A stretch of 64,000 nt of DNA from Microbacterium proteolyticum (lineage in GTDB: Bacteria; Actinomycetota; Actinomycetes; Actinomycetales; Microbacteriaceae): contig NZ_CP121274.1 of NCBI RefSeq assembly GCF_029639405.1, positions 2,356,001 through 2,420,000 on the forward strand. Reading direction: 5' to 3'. Made by a program: the position numbers and the translations under genes. This document shows, one piece after another, positions 43,002 through 52,888 of this stretch; position 1 is the stretch's first letter; the number at the start of each line of letters is the position of its first letter. The notes beneath the pieces are model-generated. The model was given only the letters and a program-made list of their open reading frames with translations, ran no database searches and was not told where the DNA came from.

Positions 43002-43538
43002 TCAGCGGAACCGACCCGAACGGATGCCGGCGAAAGCCAGCGCCGCGATCGTCTCCCCGTCCGTGATCCCGCCGTCGGCGATGAGCCCCAGCACCTCCGC
43101 GAAGGGCACCCACCGCACGGCCTCGATGCCCTCCTCGCGCTGCGTGGACGTGGCATCCGCGATTCGGAGATCCCGCGCGAGGTAGACGTGTTCGGGCGCC
43201 TCGGCGATGCCGTTGAGAGCGTTCATGCGGCCCAGGCGCTCCCAGGTCGCGGCGGTCACCCCGGTCTCCTCGAGCAGCTCGCGCTGGGCGGCGACGAGCG
43301 GGTCCTCGCCGTCGCTGCCACCGGCGGGGACCTCCAGGGAGCGGCCCGTCGTGTACCGCTCGAGCTCGACGAGGCAGACGCGGTCGTCGTCGTCCAGGGC
43401 GACGACGAAGACCGCGGGCTGCTGCATCCGGACGACGCCGTAGATCCCCTCGCCGTCGGGGCCCGTGACTTCGTCCTCCCGCACCCGGATCCAGCGGTTC
43501 TCGTACACGGTGCGGGTGGAGCGGGTCGTCCAGGCCAT
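43002..43538 (-). CDS. NUDIX hydrolase (ADP-ribose pyrophosphatase-like)
   Basis: A 178-aa hydrolase with a full Nudix box G-x5-E-x7-REUxEExGU: GSDGEDPLVAAQRELLEETG near residue 75. The upstream GRSLEVPAGG and downstream YLARDLR match the ADP-ribose pyrophosphatase/NudF branch, which cleaves nucleoside diphosphate sugars. Its stop is one base from that of the convergent SDR gene. TAGGCT at 43545-43550 on the minus strand, six bases before the ATG, predicts a leaderless transcript. It diverges from dapA. Confidence 0.9.
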   Translation of the reverse strand: MAWTTRSTRTVYENRWIRVREDEVTGPDGEGIYGVVRMQQPAVFVVALDDDDRVCLVELERYTTGRSLEVPAGGSDGEDPLVAAQRELLEETGVTAATWERLGRMNALNGIAEAPEHVYLARDLRIADATSTQREEGIEAVRWVPFAEVLGLIADGGITDGETIAALAFAGIRSGRFR

Positions 43539-43649
43539 GCGGTCAGCCTAGGCCGACCTCGCGCCCCGACCCGACCCGCGTCGGACGATGTTCATCCACC
43601 GGGGCCGCAGGACCGGGGGGAGAGCGGATCGAACCGATAACCTGAGAGC

Positions 43650-44627
43650 ATGACGCACTCCGGCAACCCCTTCGGTCAGGTGCTCGTCGCGCTCGTCACC
43701 CCGATGACGGCCGACGGCGAGGTCGATTGGCCCGCGGTCGAGAAGCACATCGACGACGTCGTCAGCGCCGGCGCGGACGGCGTCGTCGTCACGGGCACCA
43801 CCGGCGAGACGTCGACGCTCACCGACCCGGAGAAGCTCCGCCTCGTCGAGGTCGGCAAAGACGTGGCGGCCGGCCGCGCGAAGATCATCACCGGCGGCGG
43901 CTCGAACGAGACCGCCCACGCGATCGAGCTGTACAAGGCCAGCGAGAAGGCCGGCGCCGACGGCATCATGATCGTCACGCCCTACTACAACAAGCCCACC
44001 CAGGCCGGCATCCTGACGCACTTCCGGCTCGTCGCCGATGCGACGGACCTTCCGGTGATCCTCTACGACATCCCCGGTCGCACGGGCGTCGAGATCAAGT
44101 ACGAGACGATCCTGCGCCTCGCGAAGCACCCGAACATCCTCGCCGTGAAGGACGCCAAGGGCGACTTCAGCGAGGTCAGCCGCGTGCTGAACCAGACCGA
44201 CCTCCTGTACTTCTCCGGCGACGACGCTAATGTCCTGCCGCACCTGTCGATCGGAGCCTCGGGGCTCATCGGTGTGACCGCCAACATCGCCGCCGCCCCG
44301 TATCGGACGATCGTGGATGCCGTGAACCGCGGCGACCTCGCCACGGCCACCGCCGAGCACAAGCGCCTCGAACCGCTCGTCCGCGCGGTGATGACGCACG
44401 TGCCGGGGACGGTCGCGGCGAAATACATCCTGCACGGCCTAGGCCGCATCGGCAGCCCCCGCGTCCGCCTGCCCCTGGTGGGTCCGGAGGAGTGGGAGGC
44501 CGCGACGATCGAGGACGAGCTCGCGCTGGTCCGCGACGTGCCCGGCGCCGACTTCTCCAACTTCCGTCCCGACCGCAACGCCGCGGCCGGCGGTGCCCTG
44601 CCCAAGGTGCACGGCACCACGAGATAA
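43650..44627 (+). CDS. dapA: 4-hydroxy-tetrahydrodipicolinate synthase
   Basis: First dedicated step of diaminopimelate/lysine synthesis: condenses pyruvate and aspartate semialdehyde. The 325-aa TIM barrel has GTTGETSTLTDPEKLRLVE near residue 50, IVTPYYNKPTQAG near 110 (catalytic Tyr), and the Schiff-base Lys in ILAVKDAKGDF near 167. TAACCT at 43638-43643, six bases before the ATG, predicts a leaderless transcript. It is followed by rnj 77 bases later; dapA-rnj is a common actinobacterial pair. Confidence 0.97.
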   Translation: MTHSGNPFGQVLVALVTPMTADGEVDWPAVEKHIDDVVSAGADGVVVTGTTGETSTLTDPEKLRLVEVGKDVAAGRAKIITGGGSNETAHAIELYKASEKAGADGIMIVTPYYNKPTQAGILTHFRLVADATDLPVILYDIPGRTGVEIKYETILRLAKHPNILAVKDAKGDFSEVSRVLNQTDLLYFSGDDANVLPHLSIGASGLIGVTANIAAAPYRTIVDAVNRGDLATATAEHKRLEPLVRAVMTHVPGTVAAKYILHGLGRIGSPRVRLPLVGPEEWEAATIEDELALVRDVPGADFSNFRPDRNAAAGGALPKVHGTTR

Positions 44628-44704
44628 GCATCGGCGTCCGCCGAACCGCGGCCAGGGACGCCACACGAAGGGATGCCGCAGGGCGGCGTCCGAGGAGGCA
44701 CCAT

Positions 44705-46381
44705 ATGCCCACGACCGTTTACGATCCCCCCACTCTCGCTCCGGGAACCCTGCGCGTGGTTCCGCTCGGCGGCCTCGGCGAGGTCGGTCGCAACATGACC
44801 GTGTTCGAGTTCGAGGGGAAGCTCCTCATCGTCGACTGCGGCGTGCTGTTCCCCGAGGAGCACCAGCCGGGCGTCGACCTGATCCTGCCGGACTTCGAGC
44901 CGATCCGGCACCGCCTCGACGACATCGTCGGCGTCGTGCTGACGCACGGGCACGAAGACCACATCGGGGCCGTCCCGTACCTCCTCAAGCTCAAGAACGA
45001 TATCCCTCTCATCGGGTCCGGCCTGACGCTCGCCCTCATCGAGGCGAAGCTCAAGGAGCACCGCATCCGGCCGTACACGCTCACGGTGAAGGAGGGGCAG
45101 CGCGAGCAGGTGGGTCCCTTCGACCTCGAGTTCGTCGCGGTGAACCACTCGATCCCGGATGCCCTGGCCGTGGCGATCCGCACGCCCGCCGGTCTCGTGC
45201 TGGCCACCGGCGACTTCAAGATGGATCAGCTGCCCCTCGACGGTCGGATCACCGACCTCCGCGCATTCGCGCGCCTGGGCGAGGAGGGCGTCGACCTCTT
45301 CCTCGTCGACTCGACGAACGCCGACGTCCCCGGCTTCACGCCGACCGAGCGCGCGATCGGCCCGGTCCTGGACCAGGTGATCGCCCGTGCCCCCCGTCGC
45401 GTCGTCGTCGCGAGCTTCTCGAGCCACGTGCACCGGGTGCAGCAGGTTCTGGACGCCGCGCACGCCAACGGACGCCGGGTCGCGCTCCTCGGGCGCAGCA
45501 TGGTGCGCAACATGGGCATCGCCGCCGACCTCGGCTATCTGAACGTCCCGGACGGCGTGCTGATCGACTACAAGAAGGCGCGCGACCTGCCCGACGACAA
45601 GATCGTCTACATGTCGACGGGTTCGCAGGGCGAGCCGATGGCCGTGCTCAGCCGCATGGCGAACCTCGACCACGCGATCGAGCCCGGCGAGGGTGACACC
45701 GTGATCCTGGCATCCAGCCTCATCCCCGGGAACGAGAACGCCGTCTACCGCGTCATCGACGGGCTCACGAAGCTCGGCGCGACCGTCGTGCACAAGGGCA
45801 ACGCGAAGGTGCACGTCTCGGGTCACGCGGCGGCGGGCGAGCTGCTCTACTGCTACAACATCCTGAAGCCCAAGAACGTGCTGCCCGTCCACGGCGAGTT
45901 CCGTCACCTGATGGCCAACGCGAAGCTGGCGCAGGAGACGGGGATCCCCGCCGACCGGACCATCCTGGGCGAGAACGGCACGGTGGTCGATCTCCGCGAC
46001 GGCCGCGCCGAGGTGGTGGGTCAGCTGGACATCGGTTTCGTCTACGTCGACGGTTCGTCGGTGGGCGAGATCACGGATGCCGATCTGAAGGACCGCCGCA
46101 TCCTGGGTGAGGAGGGATTCATCTCGGTGATCGTGGTCGTCGACCGCCAGACCGGCAAGATCATCTCCGGTCCCGAGGTGCATGCCCGCGGGTTCGCGGA
46201 GGATGCCGCGGTGTTCGAGAGCGTCAAGCCGAAGATCGCCGCCGCTCTGGCCGAGGCGGCCCAGTCGGGTGTGCGCGACACGCACGCGCTGTCGCAGGTG
46301 GTGCGTCGCACGATCGGTCGCTGGGTGAACCAGTCGCTCCGTCGACGCCCCATGATCGTGCCCCTCGTCATCGAGGCATGA
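44705..46381 (+). CDS. rnj: Ribonuclease J
   Basis: Metallo-beta-lactamase-fold RNase with 5'-3' exo- and endonuclease activity in rRNA maturation and mRNA decay. The zinc motif is VVLTHGHEDHIGAVP near residue 78, further ligands are in AVNHSIPDALA near 146 and ATGDFKMDQ near 168, and the beta-CASP signature is PVHGEFRHL near 397. Length 558 aa is typical. The ATG follows GAGGAGG. Together with pnp in this window it represents the core RNA degradation machinery. A hairpin at 46390-46417 ends the unit. Confidence 0.97.
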   Translation: MPTTVYDPPTLAPGTLRVVPLGGLGEVGRNMTVFEFEGKLLIVDCGVLFPEEHQPGVDLILPDFEPIRHRLDDIVGVVLTHGHEDHIGAVPYLLKLKNDIPLIGSGLTLALIEAKLKEHRIRPYTLTVKEGQREQVGPFDLEFVAVNHSIPDALAVAIRTPAGLVLATGDFKMDQLPLDGRITDLRAFARLGEEGVDLFLVDSTNADVPGFTPTERAIGPVLDQVIARAPRRVVVASFSSHVHRVQQVLDAAHANGRRVALLGRSMVRNMGIAADLGYLNVPDGVLIDYKKARDLPDDKIVYMSTGSQGEPMAVLSRMANLDHAIEPGEGDTVILASSLIPGNENAVYRVIDGLTKLGATVVHKGNAKVHVSGHAAAGELLYCYNILKPKNVLPVHGEFRHLMANAKLAQETGIPADRTILGENGTVVDLRDGRAEVVGQLDIGFVYVDGSSVGEITDADLKDRRILGEEGFISVIVVVDRQTGKIISGPEVHARGFAEDAAVFESVKPKIAAALAEAAQSGVRDTHALSQVVRRTIGRWVNQSLRRRPMIVPLVIEA

Positions 46382-46389
46382 CCCACGGT

Positions 46390-46417
46390 CCCGCTCTCCC
46401 TCCGCCGGGGGAGCGGG
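46390..46417 (+). terminator. Terminator hairpin after rnj
   Basis: Eleven-base-pair stem with one G-U pair (CCCGCTCTCCC with GGGGGAGCGGG) and a TCCGCC loop, 8 bases after the stop. Confidence 0.75.
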
Positions 46418-46455
46418 CCGCACGGACGCGTCGCGCGGATCGGTATCATGCGGGC

Positions 46456-46947
46456 ATGCCCGCCATCCCGATCCGCGCGGCGCTCCCGTCCGACGGCGCC
46501 TTCCTCGCCGACATGACGGTGGAGGCCGCGAACTGGCGCGCCGGCAGCGTCCGGCCGCGTCATGAGGTGCTCAGCAGCCCCGACCATCAGCGGTACGTCG
46601 CGGGATGGCAGCGACCGGGCGACGCGGGTTTCGTGGCCGAATCGCCCGCGGGCGAGGCGATCGGCGCGGCCTGGTACCGCATGCTGCCGCGCAGCGAGCC
46701 CGGATTCGGCTGGGTCGGCACCGGCGTCCCCGAGCTCATCATCGGCGTGCGTCCGGTGTGGCGGGCCCACGGAGTCGGTCGGGCTCTCCTGCAGCGTCTC
46801 GTCGCCCACGCCCGGGATCAGGGCTATTCGCGCATCAGTCTCAGCGTGGAGCGCGACAATTTCGCCCGCACGTTCTACCGCACCGAGGGCTTCGCGGTCA
46901 CCCGAGCGGGGCAGGGACGCGACGTGATGGTGAAGACGCTGCGCTGA
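46456..46947 (+). CDS. GNAT family N-acetyltransferase
   Basis: A 163-aa GNAT protein. Motif A is [20 protein letters not shown] near residue 95 and motif [20 protein letters not shown] near 134. The first ~40 residues ([19 protein letters not shown]) resemble the N terminus of the acetyltransferases usually found next to rnj/ftsK in Microbacteriaceae. Acceptor unknown. TATCAT at 46444-46449, six bases before the ATG, predicts a leaderless transcript and sets the start within a longer open frame. Confidence 0.86.
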   Translation: MPAIPIRAALPSDGAFLADMTVEAANWRAGSVRPRHEVLSSPDHQRYVAGWQRPGDAGFVAESPAGEAIGAAWYRMLPRSEPGFGWVGTGVPELIIGVRPVWRAHGVGRALLQRLVAHARDQGYSRISLSVERDNFARTFYRTEGFAVTRAGQGRDVMVKTLR

Positions 46948-47021
46948 ACCGCGGTATCGGTCCGGTCTCGAACCCCGCGTCGGTCCCTGCGAATGTCGGG
47001 AGCTCGGCCTACCGTGGAGGA

Positions 47022-49709
47022 ATGCCCCGCAGTACGTCCACGTCCGGCGGTCGCGCCCCCGCCAAGGGACAGGCGCGACCGAAAGCGTCGGCGCCCGCGC
47101 CCAAGCGCTACGTCGACGAGCCCGACAGGCCGCCCGTCGCCGTCCGCGCCTGGACCGCGCTGGCGCACGGGGTCGGCGGCATGTTCCGCGTCTTCGGCCC
47201 CGAGACCCTCGAACGCGACCAGCGTCGCGACGGTTTCCCGTTCCTCCTCGTCCTCCTCGCCGTCCTCGGTGCGGTGGTCGAGTGGTTCTTCATCGGCACC
47301 GAGGTCGCCGCGGCGATCAGTGCCTACAGCTTCGGCGGACTCATCGGCCGTGTGGCCTTCGTGTTCCCGGTGCTGTTGCTGCTCCTGGCGGGGTGGTTGT
47401 TCCGGCATCCGTCGTCCGTGCACGACAACGGGCGGATCGGCATCGGCTTCGCGCTCTTCGTCATCTCGATGGCCGGGTTCTGCCACGTCGCCGGCGGGCG
47501 CCCGGCGCCGAGCGCGGGGCTGCCCACTCTCAGTCTCGCGGGCGGTCTCGCCGGCTGGCTGAGCGGCGAGCCGCTCGCGTTCGTGCTCAAGGACGTCGGT
47601 GCGTACATCGCGCTGTCGCTCCTGACCGTCCTCAGTGTTCTGATCCTCACGAAGACCCCGCCGAACCGCATCGTCCAGCGCCTCGGCGACCTGTACGCCT
47701 GGATGTTCGGCACCGAGCGCGTCGAGAAGGATGCGACGACGGCCGTCCTGCCGGTGGATGCCGAAGACGACGCGCCCGGCGAGAAGTCGCTGCCCTGGTG
47801 GCGGAGGAACAAGTCCGGCCGGGAAGAGGACGTCGACGGCGACCTCGGCTCCGACGACCTGACGACGCTGCTCTCACCCGGTACCCCCCAGGGGGGATTC
47901 GAGTCCGCTTTCGTCGCACCCTCGGCTCCCGCGGCCCCGCCCGCGCGCCCGCCCATGCCCCCCGCACCCGACGCGCTCACCGAGATCATCGACCCGGGCG
48001 CCCTGGCCGGCGTCACCACCGGGCGCGGGCTCCACGACGACTCACCGACCGTCGACGAACCCGATGACGACCTCCCCGGCATCTCCGGCCTCGGCGGTGA
48101 CAACGCGGGGCTCCCGCCGTCCGCGAACTACCGGCTGCCGTCGGTCGCCGCCCTCGCCGCGGGGACTCCGCCCAAGGCGCGCTCCGCCGCGAACGACGCG
48201 GTCGTCGCCGCCATCGAGAGCGTCATGGAGCAGTTCAAGGTCGACGCGCGCGTCACAGGGTTCTCCCGCGGTCCGACCGTGACCCAGTACGAGATCGAGG
48301 TCGGGCCGGGCGTCAAGGTCGAGCGGATCACCGCGCTGACCAACAACATCGCCTACGCCGTCGCCTCCAACGAGGTGCGCATCCTCGCGCCGATCCCCGG
48401 CAAGAGCGCGATCGGCGTCGAGATCCCCAACGCCGACCGCGAGATCGTGACGCTCGGAGACATCCTCCGCTCGGATGCCGCGACCACTTCGACCCACCCG
48501 ATGACGATCGGTGTCGGCAAGGACGTGGGCGGCGGCTTCGTGGTCGCGAACCTCGCGAAGATGCCTCACCTCCTCGTCGCGGGGTCCACGGGCTCCGGCA
48601 AGTCGAGCTTCGTCAACTCGATGATCACGAGCCTCCTCATGCGGGCGAAGCCGTCCGAGGTGCGGATGGTCCTCATCGACCCGAAGCGCGTCGAGCTCAC
48701 GTCCTACGCCGGCGTGCCGCACCTCATCACGCCCATCATCACCAACCCCAAGAAGGCCGCCGAGGCGCTGCAGTGGGTCGTGAAAGAGATGGACATGCGG
48801 TACGACGATCTCGCGTCGTTCGGCTTCCGTCACATCGACGACTTCAACCGAGCGGTCGTCGCCGGCGAGATCCAGCTCCCGGCGGGTAGCGAGCGGGTGC
48901 TGAAGCCCTACCCGTACCTGCTGGTCGTCGTCGATGAGCTCGCCGACCTCATGATGGTCGCCCCGCGCGACGTCGAGGACTCGATCGTCCGCATCACGCA
49001 GCTGGCCCGCGCCAGCGGCATCCACCTCGTCCTCGCCACCCAGCGCCCCTCCGTCGACGTCGTCACGGGCCTCATCAAGGCCAACGTGCCCTCGCGTCTG
49101 GCGTTCGCGGTGACGAGCGTCACCGACTCGCGCGTCATCCTCGACCAGCCGGGCGCCGACCGTCTCATCGGTCAGGGCGACGGTCTGTTCCTGCCCATGG
49201 GCGCGTCCAAGGCTCTGCGCGTGCAGGGTGCGTGGGTGAGCGAACAGGAGATCGAGCGGGTCGTGGCCCACGTGACGCAGCAGGCGCGTCCCGAGTACCG
49301 TTCCGATGTGCAGGCGGCGGCCGAGAAGAAGGAGATCGACGCCGACATCGGCGACGATCTGGAGCTGCTCCTCGCCGCCGCAGAGCTGGTGGTCTCGACC
49401 CAGTTCGGGTCGACCTCGATGCTGCAGCGCAAGCTCCGCGTCGGCTTCGCGAAGGCCGGGCGCCTCATGGACCTCCTCGAGTCGCGCGAGATCGTCGGGC
49501 CGTCGGAGGGTTCCAAGGCCCGCGACGTCCTCGTCACGAACGAGCAGCTTCCGGCCGTCCTCGCCCGCCTGCGCGGCGAGGATCCGCCCGCCGGTGGCGA
49601 CGACGACCGCTACGGTCCGGATGCCGTCGAGGCACAGTTCGGCGGTCTTCCCGTCGTCGGTGACGACGAGGACTCCGAAGACGCCTGGCAACTGACGGGG
49701 CGCGACTGA
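47022..49709 (+). CDS. ftsK: DNA translocase FtsK/SpoIIIE
   Basis: Pumps chromosomal DNA through the closing division septum. The 895-aa protein has four N-terminal membrane helices (about residues 67-210), an acidic, Pro/Ala-rich linker (about 240-370), the alpha/beta motor with Walker [12 protein letters not shown] near 521 and Walker [14 protein letters not shown] near 633, and the C-terminal winged-helix gamma domain ([20 protein letters not shown] near 803) that reads polarity sequences. TACCGT at 47010-47015, six bases before the ATG, predicts a leaderless transcript. It overlaps pgsA by one base (TGATG). Confidence 0.97.
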   Translation: MPRSTSTSGGRAPAKGQARPKASAPAPKRYVDEPDRPPVAVRAWTALAHGVGGMFRVFGPETLERDQRRDGFPFLLVLLAVLGAVVEWFFIGTEVAAAISAYSFGGLIGRVAFVFPVLLLLLAGWLFRHPSSVHDNGRIGIGFALFVISMAGFCHVAGGRPAPSAGLPTLSLAGGLAGWLSGEPLAFVLKDVGAYIALSLLTVLSVLILTKTPPNRIVQRLGDLYAWMFGTERVEKDATTAVLPVDAEDDAPGEKSLPWWRRNKSGREEDVDGDLGSDDLTTLLSPGTPQGGFESAFVAPSAPAAPPARPPMPPAPDALTEIIDPGALAGVTTGRGLHDDSPTVDEPDDDLPGISGLGGDNAGLPPSANYRLPSVAALAAGTPPKARSAANDAVVAAIESVMEQFKVDARVTGFSRGPTVTQYEIEVGPGVKVERITALTNNIAYAVASNEVRILAPIPGKSAIGVEIPNADREIVTLGDILRSDAATTSTHPMTIGVGKDVGGGFVVANLAKMPHLLVAGSTGSGKSSFVNSMITSLLMRAKPSEVRMVLIDPKRVELTSYAGVPHLITPIITNPKKAAEALQWVVKEMDMRYDDLASFGFRHIDDFNRAVVAGEIQLPAGSERVLKPYPYLLVVVDELADLMMVAPRDVEDSIVRITQLARASGIHLVLATQRPSVDVVTGLIKANVPSRLAFAVTSVTDSRVILDQPGADRLIGQGDGLFLPMGASKALRVQGAWVSEQEIERVVAHVTQQARPEYRSDVQAAAEKKEIDADIGDDLELLLAAAELVVSTQFGSTSMLQRKLRVGFAKAGRLMDLLESREIVGPSEGSKARDVLVTNEQLPAVLARLRGEDPPAGGDDDRYGPDAVEAQFGGLPVVGDDEDSEDAWQLTGRD

Positions 49710-50296
49710 TGGCCGTGCACCCGCAGCTTCCCAACGCGATCACGATCGCGCGGATCCTGTGTGCGCCGGTCTTCCTGTGGCTGCTGCTCGCGGACGCGGG
49801 CGCCGGGGGAGGGCTGCGTTGGGCTGCGGGCATCGTCTTCATCGTGGCGATCGCCACGGACGGCATCGATGGGTACATCGCGCGCCGGTTCGACATCGTC
49901 AGCGACCTCGGGAAGCTCCTCGATCCGATCGCTGACAAGGCGCTCACCGGCGTCGCGTTCGTCGGGTTGTCGATCCTCGGCGAGCTGGACTGGTGGGTGA
50001 CGATCGTCGTGCTGGTCCGCGAGATCGGGATCACCGTCTACCGCTTCATGGTCGTCAGCGACCACGTGCTCGCCGCCGCCTGGATGGGAAAGCTCAAGAC
50101 CGTGGCACAAGCCGTCGCGCTCTCGATCGCGCTCCTGCCGCTGGCATCCCTGTCGGATGCCGCCGTCTGGCAGTCGACCGTGTGGTGGGCCGGAGTGGTG
50201 ACGATGACCATCGCGGTTGTCCTCACCATCGCGTCGGGCATCGACTACGTCGTCTCGGAGGTTCGCGGGGCGCGCGCACGGCGAGGCGGCCGATGA
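49709..50296 (+). CDS. pgsA: CDP-alcohol phosphatidyltransferase (PgsA-like)
   Basis: Makes phosphatidylglycerol phosphate from CDP-diacylglycerol and glycerol 3-phosphate. The 195-aa membrane protein has the CDP-alcohol signature D-x2-DG-x2-AR-x8-G-x3-D-x3-D, seen as DGIDGYIARRF followed by SDLGKLLDPIADK near residues 50-75, and about five helices. NAITIARILCAP at the N terminus is typical. It is inside the ftsK-pgsA-cinA-clgR run, which is conserved in actinobacteria. Confidence 0.95.
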   Translation: MAVHPQLPNAITIARILCAPVFLWLLLADAGAGGGLRWAAGIVFIVAIATDGIDGYIARRFDIVSDLGKLLDPIADKALTGVAFVGLSILGELDWWVTIVVLVREIGITVYRFMVVSDHVLAAAWMGKLKTVAQAVALSIALLPLASLSDAAVWQSTVWWAGVVTMTIAVVLTIASGIDYVVSEVRGARARRGGR

Positions 50297-50820
50297 TCGA
50301 CGGCGTGCCCGACGACCTCGACGAGACCGTCGTGCGCGACCCGCGCGAGAGCGCGGCCGTGCTCCTCGAGCGTCTCGTCGAACTCGGCTGGACGGTCGCC
50401 GTCGCCGAGTCGCTCACCGGTGGCATGGTCGTCTCGTCGCTCGTCGACATCCCGGGTGCGTCCCGCGCCGTCCGGGGCGGCGTCGTGGCCTACGCGACCG
50501 ATCTGAAGCAGAACGTGCTCGGCGTCGATCCGGCGCTCCTGGAGGCGCACGGCGCCGTACATCCGCGCGTCGCCCGTCAGATGGCGCGGGGCGTCCGCGA
50601 CGTGCTCGGACACGACGGCATCCCGGCCGACGTCGGTATCGCCACCACCGGGGTCGCCGGTCCGGACCCGCAGGACGGACAACCGGTCGGGACGGTGCAC
50701 ATCGCCGTCTCGACGCCCCTCGGGACGCGCGTGGACTCCCTCGTGCTGGCGGGCGACCGGGACCGCATCCGCCGGGAGGCGACGCACATCGCCATCCGTC
50801 GCGCCCTCGCCGCGCTGTGA
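50293..50820 (+). CDS. cinA: CinA C-terminal family amidohydrolase
   Basis: A 175-aa protein corresponding to the CinA C-terminal domain alone, which deamidates nicotinamide mononucleotide (PncC activity). Signature blocks are TVAVAESLTGGMVVSSLVD near residue 34, GGVVAYATDLKQNVLGV near 61 and IATTGVAGPDPQDGQPVGTV near 115. The N-terminal MoCF-like domain of full CinA is absent, as is usual in actinobacteria. It starts inside the pgsA stop codon. Confidence 0.93.
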   Translation: MIDGVPDDLDETVVRDPRESAAVLLERLVELGWTVAVAESLTGGMVVSSLVDIPGASRAVRGGVVAYATDLKQNVLGVDPALLEAHGAVHPRVARQMARGVRDVLGHDGIPADVGIATTGVAGPDPQDGQPVGTVHIAVSTPLGTRVDSLVLAGDRDRIRREATHIAIRRALAAL

Positions 50821-50840
50821 GCTATGCCGCTCGTGCCGAG

Positions 50841-50873
50841 GGGAACAAATGATGACACATCCGAGTTGTTCCC
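50841..50873. repeat. Inverted repeat downstream of cinA
   Basis: GGGAACAA at 50841-50848 and TTGTTCCC at 50866-50873, 17 bases apart. It may end the ftsK-pgsA-cinA transcript or be a clgR operator; neither is shown. Confidence 0.45.
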
Positions 50874-50980
50874 AGCGATTCCCATCCAGTGCCCAGCGCG
50901 CGGCATTAGGGTGACCTGAAATGGTGTTGTACCGTTGTCCACCCGGGCAGCGGAGGAATCGGTAGTGAGGAGGGGTTCAC

Positions 50981-51289
50981 ATGATCCTGGTCCGTCAAGA
51001 GATCGGCGAGGTCCTGCGTGAGCTCCGCCAGCAGAAGGGTCGTACCCTTCGTCAGGTCGCCAGCCGCGCGAGTGTGGCTCTCGGTTACCTGAGCGAGGTC
51101 GAGCGCGGCCAGAAGGAAGCGTCCAGCGAGATCCTCGCCTCGGTCGCCGAGGCCCTCGACGTGCCGATCTCCACCATCATGCGCGAGGTCGGTGACCGCC
51201 TGTCGGTCCTCGAAGGTCTGCAGAGCTTCCCCGACGTCGTTCCCGACGACCTGGTGGCAGCGGTCGAGCCCGAGCTCTCCCTGCACTGA
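50981..51289 (+). CDS. clgR: ClgR-like XRE-family transcriptional regulator
   Basis: A 102-aa helix-turn-helix regulator: EIGEVLRELRQQKGRTLRQV, then the recognition region ASVALGYLSEVERGQKEAS and EILASVAEALDVPISTIM. It matches ClgR, which in actinobacteria activates clp protease and stress genes and is itself degraded by Clp. The C-terminal tail ends in PELSLH. It is preceded by a 160-bp gap with GAGGAGGGG before the ATG, and followed by DUF3046 and recA, the usual order. Confidence 0.9.
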   Translation: MILVRQEIGEVLRELRQQKGRTLRQVASRASVALGYLSEVERGQKEASSEILASVAEALDVPISTIMREVGDRLSVLEGLQSFPDVVPDDLVAAVEPELSLH

Positions 51290-51298
51290 TCCCGCGGA

Positions 51299-51523
51299 AT
51301 GCGACGTAGCGAATTCGATCGCGCGGTCGCCGACGAATTCGGCGCGCGCGGGGGTTCCCTGATGACCGACCTCGTGCTGACGTCCGTGGGCGGACGCACG
51401 AGTGCGGACGCCCTCGCCGCCGGCGTCGACCCGCGCGACGTGTGGCTCGCGCTGTGCGAGGAGACGGACGTCCCTGCCGAGCGGCGGTACGGCGTCGGTC
51501 GTCTCGACCCACGGCGCCGGTGA
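51299..51523 (+). CDS. DUF3046 family protein
   Basis: A 74-aa protein with the DUF3046 pattern: MRRSEFDRAVADEFG at the start and AALAAGV-type ADALAAGVDPRDVWLALCEE near residue 38, ending VPAERRYG. Function unknown. It lies between clgR and recA as in most actinobacteria, 9 bases after clgR, and is probably in the clgR transcript. Confidence 0.9.
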   Translation: MRRSEFDRAVADEFGARGGSLMTDLVLTSVGGRTSADALAAGVDPRDVWLALCEETDVPAERRYGVGRLDPRRR

Positions 51524-51621
51524 TCGCGCCCCGGGACTGACGAGCCCCGTCCGGGACGGCGCCCGCCCTCGCCGATGACCGGTGCGTCTTCGGGTGTCGC
51601 GACGCGCCGCACGGCGTGTCA

Positions 51622-51637
51622 TCGAATCTTCGTTCGA
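51622..51637. promoter_or_regulatory. LexA (SOS) box of recA
   Basis: TCGAATCTTCGTTCGA matches the actinobacterial SOS consensus TCGAAC-N4-GTTCGA at 11 of 12 fixed positions and lies 8 bases upstream of the recA -10 element. Confidence 0.88.
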
Positions 51638-51645
51638 TTTCGGCG

Positions 51646-51651
51646 TAGGCT
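51646..51651 (+). promoter_or_regulatory. -10 element of recA
   Basis: TAGGCT just downstream of the LexA box; LexA bound there would cover the -35 region. Confidence 0.6.
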
Positions 51652-51835
51652 CCTGCACATCGGAGTTTCGGACGTTCTCGTCCACAGAAGCCGGGTTTTC
51701 CTCCGCCGATGTCGGAGGCCCTCCCTAACGTGATCGATGTCGAACGACACTCTGAACGCCTTGTCGGGCATCCCCTCCGTCGGAGGGGAGCGCGACAGCC
51801 TATAGGCGACGGATCGCGAGAAGAAAGAAGACGTC

Positions 51836-52888
51836 ATGCCCTCACCCGCAGAGCGCGAGAAGGCCCTCGAATCGGCCCTCGCCCAGATCGACCGGCAGTT
51901 CGGAAAGGGCTCGGTCATGCGACTGGGCAGCGACGACCGTGCCCCGATCGAGACCATCCCCACCGGCTCCGTCGCCCTCGACGTGGCCCTCGGCATCGGC
52001 GGTCTTCCCCGCGGTCGCATCATCGAGATCTACGGCCCGGAGTCCTCGGGTAAGACCACGCTGACCCTCCACGCCATCGCCAACGCGCAGCGCGCGGGCG
52101 GTATCGCGGCGTTCATCGACGCCGAGCACGCGCTCGATCCCGAGTACGCGAAGAAGCTCGGGGTCGACATCGACGCCCTCCTCGTCTCGCAGCCCGACAC
52201 GGGTGAGCAGGCGCTCGAGATCGCCGACATGCTGATCCGTTCCGGCGCCATCGACCTCGTGGTCATCGACTCCGTGGCGGCGCTCGTCCCCGAAGCCGAG
52301 ATCAAGGGTGAGATGGGCGACTCGCACGTGGGTCTGCAGGCTCGCCTGATGTCGCAGGCCCTGCGAAAGCTCACCGGTGGGTTGAACACCACCAAGACGA
52401 CCGCGATCTTCATCAACCAGCTGCGCGAGAAGATCGGCGTGTTCTTCGGCTCGCCCGAGACCACCGCCGGAGGTAAGGCGCTGAAGTTCTACGCGTCGGT
52501 CCGTCTCGACATCCGTCGAATCGAGACCCTCAAGGACGGTACCGAGGCGGTCGGTAACCGCACTCGCGTCAAGGTCGTCAAGAACAAGATGGCGCCGCCC
52601 TTCAAGCAGGCCGAGTTCGACATCCTCTACGGCGTGGGCATCTCGCGCGAGGGAAGCCTGATCGACTTCGGTGTCGAGCACGGCATCGTGAAGAAGTCGG
52701 GTGCCTGGTACACCTACGACGGCGAGCAGCTGGGGCAGGGCAAAGAGAACGCCCGCAACTTCCTGATCAAGAACGCCGACGTCGCGGCCGAGATCGAGTC
52801 GAAGATCAAGGGCAAGCTCGGTATCGGCGCTCCGGCCGCGACCGCCGCTCCGGCCGCAGACGAGCTGGCCGCCCGCCGTCCCGCCTGA
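51836..52888 (+). CDS. recA: Recombinase RecA
   Basis: Strand-exchange protein and co-protease for LexA. The 350-aa sequence has Walker [11 protein letters not shown] at residues 67-76, Walker [16 protein letters not shown] near 141, the L2/interface [17 protein letters not shown] near 204 and an Ala-rich C terminus. It overlaps recX by one base (TGATG), so the negative regulator is made with it. SOS control is supported by the upstream LexA box, and lexA itself lies at the end of this window. Confidence 0.99.
   Translation: MPSPAEREKALESALAQIDRQFGKGSVMRLGSDDRAPIETIPTGSVALDVALGIGGLPRGRIIEIYGPESSGKTTLTLHAIANAQRAGGIAAFIDAEHALDPEYAKKLGVDIDALLVSQPDTGEQALEIADMLIRSGAIDLVVIDSVAALVPEAEIKGEMGDSHVGLQARLMSQALRKLTGGLNTTKTTAIFINQLREKIGVFFGSPETTAGGKALKFYASVRLDIRRIETLKDGTEAVGNRTRVKVVKNKMAPPFKQAEFDILYGVGISREGSLIDFGVEHGIVKKSGAWYTYDGEQLGQGKENARNFLIKNADVAAEIESKIKGKLGIGAPAATAAPAADELAARRPA

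Larger units (their letters stand above)
51524..51835 (+). other. recA control region and leader
   Basis: The 312-bp gap holds a LexA box (51622-51637), the -10 hexamer TAGGCT (51646-51651) and a leader of about 180 bases. The leader can form CCCCTCC-GTC-GGAGGGG at 51771-51787. I see no coding frame. Confidence 0.7.

Noticed and set aside
44063..46423. A 786-codon frame antisense to dapA and rnj
   Set aside because: Covers two conserved genes on the other strand; no independent start signal or domain.
51646..51835. A riboswitch in the recA leader
   Set aside because: Apart from one 7-bp stem I see no conserved riboswitch core.
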